Part shown: positions 6,842-11,778 of the stretch, piece after piece
Position numbering within the stretch: the first letter of the stretch is position 1
How the letters are laid out: each line of letters begins with the position of its first letter
Source of the DNA: Actinomycetes bacterium
GTDB taxonomy: Bacteria > Actinomycetota > Actinomycetes > Actinomycetales > Cellulomonadaceae
Assembly: GCA_023389455.1 (NCBI GenBank)
Contig: JAEWEJ010000411.1
Location: forward strand, 1 to 11,778
Reading direction: 5' to 3'
Length of the DNA: 11,778 bases
The notes under the pieces: generated by a model
Databases searched by the model: none
The model's input: the letters and a program-made list of their open reading frames with translations, nothing else
What the model was told of the DNA's origin: nothing
Translations under genes and position numbers: made by a program

Positions 6842-7722
6842 GCCAGGCTCCTCGTGCGGACCGAGACCAGGCCCTGCGGCCGGACCTGCAGGAACGCCAC
6901 GATGACGACGAACAGCAGCACCTTGGCCAGGCTCGCGGTCGTCGAGTACTCGAACGTCGCCTGCAGGATGCCCAGCGAGAACGCCGCGATCACGGCCCCC
7001 TTGAGCTGCCCGATGCCGCCGACGACGACCACGAGGAAGGCGTCGACGATGTAGTTGGTGCCCAGCGTCGGGCCGATCGACCCGAGCAGGGTCAACGCGA
7101 CGCCGGCGACCCCCGCGACGCCGGAGCCGACGAAGAAGGTGAGCCGGTCCGTCGCCCGCGTGGAGACCCCGGACGTCTCGGCCAGGTCGCGGTTCTGCAC
7201 GGTGGCGCGGATGCGCCGGCCGAGCGACGTCATCTTCAGCACGAGCGAGAGGGCGACGACGCAGGCGATGGCCAGCGCGAGGATGAACAGACGGGTCCTC
7301 GGCAGGTTCATGCCGAGGAACGGCACCGCGCCCGAGAGCCACGCCGGGGCGCGCACGTCGACGTTGGGGGCGCCGAAGACGTCGCGCGCGAGCTGCTGCA
7401 GCACCAGCGCGACACCGAAGGTGACCAGCAGCGTGTCCAGTGGTCGTCGGTACATCCGGGAGATCAGCGTGACCTCCAGCAGCAGGCCCAGCAGGCCGCC
7501 GACGACGAACCCGACGGGCAGGGCCACGAGCAGCGAGACCCCCGCGTCGGGGATGAACGCCTGCAGGACGAACGCCGTGTAGGCGCCGGCCATCATGAAC
7601 TCGCCGTGCGCCATGTTGATGACGCCCATCTGACCGAACGTCAGGGCCAGGCCGAGCGCCGCGAGCAGCAGCACCGAGCCGAGGCTCAGGCCCGCGAAGA
7701 GCTGGGAGAACAGGGCGTCCAT
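6838..7722 (-). CDS. urtB: Urea ABC transporter permease UrtB
   Basis: An inner-membrane permease of the LivH/UrtB type, 294 residues. The family hallmark FGQMGVINMAHGEFMMAGAY follows the first helix. A second conserved region reads TSLGRRIRATVQNRDLAETSGV, the cytoplasmic loop that contacts the ATPases. GGIGQLKGAVIAAFSLGI and VRPQGLV close the protein. The start MDALFSQLF at 7722 is preferred over upstream in-frame codons, which would add an Arg-rich stretch; GGAAGG lies upstream. The gene is separated from urtA by 113 bp holding a strong hairpin, and overlaps urtC by 4 bp. Confidence 0.92.
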   Translation of the reverse strand: MDALFSQLFAGLSLGSVLLLAALGLALTFGQMGVINMAHGEFMMAGAYTAFVLQAFIPDAGVSLLVALPVGFVVGGLLGLLLEVTLISRMYRRPLDTLLVTFGVALVLQQLARDVFGAPNVDVRAPAWLSGAVPFLGMNLPRTRLFILALAIACVVALSLVLKMTSLGRRIRATVQNRDLAETSGVSTRATDRLTFFVGSGVAGVAGVALTLLGSIGPTLGTNYIVDAFLVVVVGGIGQLKGAVIAAFSLGILQATFEYSTTASLAKVLLFVVIVAFLQVRPQGLVSVRTRSLA

Positions 7723-7761
7723 GCGGCGCCGCCTTCCGTGGGGTGGTCGACGTCCCCGGCG

Positions 7762-7801
7762 GGTGGCCCGGTCCGAACCGTGCGGCTCGGACCGGGCCAC
7801 C
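7762..7801 (-). terminator. Strong intercistronic hairpin between urtA and urtB
   Basis: A perfect 15-bp inverted repeat with a 10-nt loop: GGTGGCCCGGTCCGA (7762-7776) pairs with TCGGACCGGGCCACC (7787-7801). It starts 34 nt after the urtA stop in the direction of transcription and 40 nt before the urtB start. No T-tract follows, so it is probably a leaky terminator or an RNA-stabilising end that lets more UrtA than UrtBCDE be made, as is usual for binding-protein operons. The function is inference; the repeat is seen directly. Confidence 0.7.
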
Positions 7802-7835
7802 GCTCAGGGGTGCGTCCTGGTGCGCGGGACGGGGA

Positions 7836-9119
7836 TCAGGACAGGCCCTCGGCCCAGTCGTAGCCCTCGAGGAACGGGTCCGGCTCGATGGGGCCGTCGG
7901 ACTCCCACACCGGGTAGATCAGGCCGTCGGCGTCGATCTTGCCGATGTAGGCCGTCTTGGCGATGTGGTGGTTGTCGCCGTTCACGGTGACGGTGCCCTC
8001 GGGTGCGTCGAAGGTGACGCCGTCGGCCGCGTCCTGGATGTCCGCGACCTCGAAGGACTCGGCCTTCTCGACCATGCCCTTCCACAGGTACAGCGAGGTG
8101 TACGCGGCCTCCATCGGGTCGGAGGTGGGGCGGTCCTCGCCGTACTTCTCCTTGAACGCGGCGACGAACGTCTCGTTCGTGGGCGACTCGACCGTCTGGT
8201 AGTAGTTCCAGGCGGTGAGCTGGCCGACGATGTTGTCGACGCCGATGCCGCCGACCTCCTCCTCGGCGATGGAGACGGAGACGACCGGCACCGCCTCGGC
8301 GGTGAGGCCGACGTTCTTGTACTCCTTGAAGAACGCCACGTTGGAGTCGCCGTTGAGGGTGTTGAACACCGCGTCGGCGCCCGAGGACTTCAGCTTGTTG
8401 ACGATCGTCGCGAAGTCCGTGTGGCCGAGCGGGGCGTACTCCTCGCCGACGACCTCGATGCCGTTGGCCTCGGCGTACGCGTTGATGATCTTGTTCGCGG
8501 TGCGCGGGAAGACGTAGTCGGAGCCGACGAGGAAGACCTTCGTCCTGCCCTGCTCCTTGAGGTAGTCCATCCCGGGGATGATCTGCTGGTTCGTCGTCGC
8601 ACCGGTGTAGAAGATGTTCTTCGACGCCTCGAGGCCCTCGTACTGCACCGGGTAGAAGAGCAGCGAGTTGCGGGACTCGAACACCGGCAGCATCGCCTTG
8701 CGCGACGACGACGTCCAGCCACCGAAGACCGCGGCGACGCAGTCGGACGAGATGAGCTTCTCGGCCTTCTCGGCGAAGACCGTGGGCTCGGAGGCGCCGT
8801 CCTCGGCGACGATCTCGAGCTGCTTGCCGAGGACACCGCCGTCGGCGTTGATCTCCTCGGCCGCGAGGTCGAGGGAGTCGCGGACGGTCTGCTCGGAGAT
8901 CGCCATCGTGCCCGACAGCGAGTTGAGGAACCCGATCTTCACGGTGTCGCCCGACGTGTCGACGCACGAGGAGCCGCCGGACGCCGAGGCGCCGCCGCTC
9001 TCCGCGTCGGCGGTGCGTGCGCCGCAGGCCGACAGCGCGAGCACCGCGGCCAGGGCGGTGGCGGGCACGACGAGCGCGCGTGTGCGGCGGGTCCGCAGGG
9101 GGGAGGGAGGTGGGGTCAC
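7836..9119 (-). CDS. urtA: Urea ABC transporter substrate-binding lipoprotein UrtA
   Basis: The extracytoplasmic urea receptor of the importer, 427 residues. An Arg-rich N-terminus and a hydrophobic stretch end in the lipobox LSAC, so Cys32 is the expected lipidation site that tethers the mature protein to the membrane. A short Gly/Ser linker follows. Then comes the periplasmic-binding fold with IGFLNSLSGTMAISE, EDGASEPTVFAEKAEKLI, NSLLFYPVQYEGLE, NIFYTGATTNQQIIPGMDYL and NHHIAKTAYIGKI, which read as UrtA rather than LivK. GTG at 9119 is chosen because it gives a normal signal peptide; AAAGG lies about 9 nt upstream. It is the first gene of the urt operon and diverges from ureA. Confidence 0.93.
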   Translation of the reverse strand: MTPPPSPLRTRRTRALVVPATALAAVLALSACGARTADAESGGASASGGSSCVDTSGDTVKIGFLNSLSGTMAISEQTVRDSLDLAAEEINADGGVLGKQLEIVAEDGASEPTVFAEKAEKLISSDCVAAVFGGWTSSSRKAMLPVFESRNSLLFYPVQYEGLEASKNIFYTGATTNQQIIPGMDYLKEQGRTKVFLVGSDYVFPRTANKIINAYAEANGIEVVGEEYAPLGHTDFATIVNKLKSSGADAVFNTLNGDSNVAFFKEYKNVGLTAEAVPVVSVSIAEEEVGGIGVDNIVGQLTAWNYYQTVESPTNETFVAAFKEKYGEDRPTSDPMEAAYTSLYLWKGMVEKAESFEVADIQDAADGVTFDAPEGTVTVNGDNHHIAKTAYIGKIDADGLIYPVWESDGPIEPDPFLEGYDWAEGLS

Positions 9120-9151
9120 GGGTGTGCCTTTCGCTGAGGACGAGCGGGCGG

Positions 9152-9191
9152 GCGGTGCCGGTCCGGGCGCCGGCCGACCGCGAGCCACCGC
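9152..9191 (-). promoter_or_regulatory. Possible nested hairpin in the urtA leader
   Basis: If transcription starts near 9228, urtA has a leader of about 110 nt. Within it GCGGTG/CACCGC (9152-9157 with 9186-9191) can form an outer stem and CGGTC/GACCG (9159-9163 with 9176-9180) an inner stem with a 12-nt loop. It matches no riboswitch I recognise. Such pairings arise easily at this GC content. Confidence 0.25.
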
Positions 9192-9205
9192 GCTGTGTCC
9201 CGCGG

Positions 9206-9213
9206 CGTATACA
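9206..9213. promoter_or_regulatory. CGTATACA site in the urtA leader, candidate GntR operator
   Basis: The GTATAC palindrome at 9207-9212 sits about 17-22 nt downstream of the inferred urtA transcription start. That matches the downstream, roadblock-like placement of the site in front of uca. Only the octamer is conserved here; the flanks do not extend the palindrome. Confidence 0.45.
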
Positions 9214-9232
9214 GGCCGGTGCCCATGCCGCA

Positions 9233-9289
9233 GGACGCTAGGGACGCCGTGTTTCCCCGGTTCGCCGCGTTCTGTAAACATCCCGTTTC
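9233..9289 (-). promoter_or_regulatory. urtA promoter with GlnR-like half-sites (shared block)
   Basis: On the minus strand, TAGCGT (9240-9235) is a TAnnnT -10 element, with GAAAC (plus strand GTTTC, 9251-9255) exactly 10 bp upstream, as at uca. GTAAA (9274-9278) and GTTTC (9285-9289), read on the plus strand, start 23 and 34 bp from the first GTTTC. The last two are separated by 6 bp. The block 9233-9261 matches the uca block at 22 of 29 positions. The half-sites lie between the divergent urtA and ureA starts and could control both. GlnR is the obvious candidate in actinobacteria, where it is known to control urea and urease genes. Confidence 0.55.
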
Positions 9290-9290
9290 G

Positions 9291-9302
9291 GGCGTATACA
9301 CC
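9291..9302. promoter_or_regulatory. GTATAC-core inverted repeat upstream of ureA, candidate GntR operator
   Basis: GG-C-GTATAC-A-CC, the third CGTATACA copy, with two extra palindromic pairs outside a mismatch. It lies about 40-50 bp before the ureA start and next to the outermost GlnR-like half-site. A degenerate GGATAC follows at 9306-9311. This position suits control of ureA. Confidence 0.5.
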
Positions 9303-9325
9303 AGCGGATACCGGGCGGTGGACGC

Positions 9326-9334
9326 CCCTAGGGT
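9326..9334 (+). promoter_or_regulatory. ureA -10 element, probably leaderless transcript
   Basis: CCCTAGGGT contains TAGGGT (9329-9334), a TAnnnT -10 element. The same CCCTA-N-N-GT wording marks the uca and urtA promoters on the other strand. Seven bases separate it from the A of the ureA ATG at 9342, so transcription would begin at or within a base of the start codon, giving a leaderless mRNA. AGGGTG could instead serve as a poor ribosome binding site of a longer transcript. Confidence 0.5.
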
Positions 9335-9341
9335 GCCGGTC

Positions 9342-9644
9342 ATGAGGCTCACCCCCGCCGACACCGAGAAGCTCCTGCTGGCCGTCGCCGGCATGGTCGC
9401 GCGCGACCGGCTGGCCCGCGGCGTGCGGCTCAACCACCCCGAGGCCGTCGCCCTGCTGAGCACCTGGGTGCTCGAGCGGGCGCGCGACGGCGTGGGCGTC
9501 GAGCAGCTCATGACCGACGGGCGCGCGGTGCTCACGCGGGACCAGGTGATGGCCGGGGTGCCGGAGATGCTCCACGACGTCCAGGTCGAGGCGACGTTCC
9601 CCGACGGCCGCAAGCTCGTCACCCTGCACGACCCGATCTCCTGA
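9342..9644 (+). CDS. ureA: Urease gamma subunit
   Basis: Structural subunit of the nickel urease (urea to ammonia and carbamate), 100 residues, the standard length. It starts MRLTPADTEKLLL, with LARGVRLNHPEAVALL in the middle and LTRDQVMAGVPEMLHDVQ near 67, then VEATFPDGRKLVTLHDPI at the C-terminus; all are UreA hallmarks. ATG at 9342 is the family start; the frame is open upstream into the regulatory region but has no coding support there. It is the first gene of the ureABC operon, divergent from urtA, and is probably translated from a leaderless message. Confidence 0.95.
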   Translation: MRLTPADTEKLLLAVAGMVARDRLARGVRLNHPEAVALLSTWVLERARDGVGVEQLMTDGRAVLTRDQVMAGVPEMLHDVQVEATFPDGRKLVTLHDPIS

Positions 9645-9696
9645 CCCGCCGCTCCGCTCCCGCCCCGACCTCTCGCCCGACCCCTCGGAGGACCCC

Positions 9697-10035
9697 ATGG
9701 CAGGCACGTCCACGGACGGCCCCGGCGCGGTGCGCACGCGCGACGGCGACGTCGTGCTCAACGCCGACCGCGCCCCGCACGAGCGGCTCACGCTCGTCGT
9801 CGAGAACACCGGCGACCGGCCGGTGCAGATCGGATCGCACCTCCACCTGCCCGACGCGAACGCGGCGCTCGCGTTCGACCGGGACGCGGCGCACGGCTTC
9901 CGGCTCGACGTGCCGTCCGGCACGTCGCAGCGGTTCGAGCCCGGGGCGTCACGGACCGTCGAGGCGGTCGCGATCCGCGGTGCTCGCCGGGTGCCCGGCC
10001 TGCAGCTCGGCAAGACCGACGGGGGTGCGCTCTAG
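9697..10035 (+). CDS. ureB: Urease beta subunit
   Basis: Structural subunit that packs around the catalytic alpha subunit, 112 residues. The core reads VENTGDRPVQIGSHLHL, DAAHGFRLDVPSGTSQRFEPG and TVEAVAIRGARRVPGLQ, matching UreB. The N-terminus (about 20 residues, Gly/Thr/Asp-rich) is poorly conserved. The ATG at 9697 has CGGAGG just upstream. It lies 52 bp after ureA and its TAG stop directly abuts the ureC ATG (TAGATG). It is a separate gene, not fused to ureA as in some bacteria. Confidence 0.94.
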   Translation: MAGTSTDGPGAVRTRDGDVVLNADRAPHERLTLVVENTGDRPVQIGSHLHLPDANAALAFDRDAAHGFRLDVPSGTSQRFEPGASRTVEAVAIRGARRVPGLQLGKTDGGAL

Positions 10036-11739
<1,704 letters not shown>

Positions 11740-11740
11740 C

Positions 11741-11778
11741 ATGCCCACCCCACCCCACCCCCCTCCCCCGCGAGAGGC
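11741..11778 (+). CDS. Possible start of the next urease-operon gene (cut by window edge)
   Basis: An ATG begins one base after the ureC stop and its frame stays open to the end, giving MPTPPHPPPPRE. By position it could be a urease accessory gene such as ureF or ureE. There is no ribosome binding site beyond possible coupling to ureC, and the stretch is mainly C-runs, so it may just be intergenic sequence. Confidence 0.3.
   Translation, partial: MPTPPHPPPPRE

Noticed and set aside
7743..9137. A 464-codon plus-strand frame antisense to urtA
   Set aside because: Val/Arg/Asp/Gly-rich mirror of the urtA reading frame, with no recognisable domain.
9251..9279. GGAAAC as a -35 element of an ECF sigma factor promoter
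   Set aside because: Spacing to any matching -10 is not conserved between the uca and urtA copies, whereas the TAnnnT element 10 bp away is.

Overview
The window is very GC-rich (well above 70% by eye) with frequent GTG starts, TAnnnT-type -10 elements and 1-4 bp gene overlaps. This points to a high-GC actinobacterium, probably of the Cellulomonas/Micrococcales kind; the lineage is inference. Nearly every base belongs to a nitrogen-acquisition island centred on urea.

Layout, left to right. (1) The minus strand from 1230 to the left edge holds the N-terminal third of a urea carboxylase (uca), cut by the window. (2) Divergent from it, on the plus strand, lie an NSS-family sodium:amino-acid symporter (metP-like, 1439-3064) and its tiny membrane partner (metS-like, 3061-3195). 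(3) Converging on these, the minus strand carries a complete urea ABC importer in the order urtA-urtB-urtC-urtD-urtE (9119 down to 4063), followed by a GntR/FCD regulator (3983-3270). (4) Divergent from urtA, the plus strand carries the urease structural genes ureA-ureB-ureC (9342-11739). The urease accessory genes must lie beyond the right edge or elsewhere.

The genes make a coherent system. UrtABCDE brings in scarce urea, which can be hydrolysed by the nickel urease (UreABC) or carboxylated with ATP by the biotin enzyme Uca. The two intergenic control regions (1231-1438 and 9120-9341) are clearly related. A 29-bp ungapped block, identical at 22 positions by hand count, precedes both uca and urtA. 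It contains a TAnnnT -10 element and a GAAAC half-site exactly 10 bp upstream of it. Further GTAAA/GTTAC/GTTTC half-sites lie about two and three helical turns away, which resembles binding sites of the actinobacterial nitrogen regulator GlnR. The octamer CGTATACA, with its GTATAC palindromic core, occurs three times in the window, all in these two regions. It is a good candidate operator for the GntR protein encoded in the cluster.

I saw no mobile element, CRISPR array, rRNA or tRNA. The gene families are known. What seems new or worth testing is the two-pathway arrangement and its shared regulatory grammar: common promoter block, GlnR-like half-sites, GTATAC sites, an apparently leaderless ureA, and a strong hairpin between urtA and urtB.
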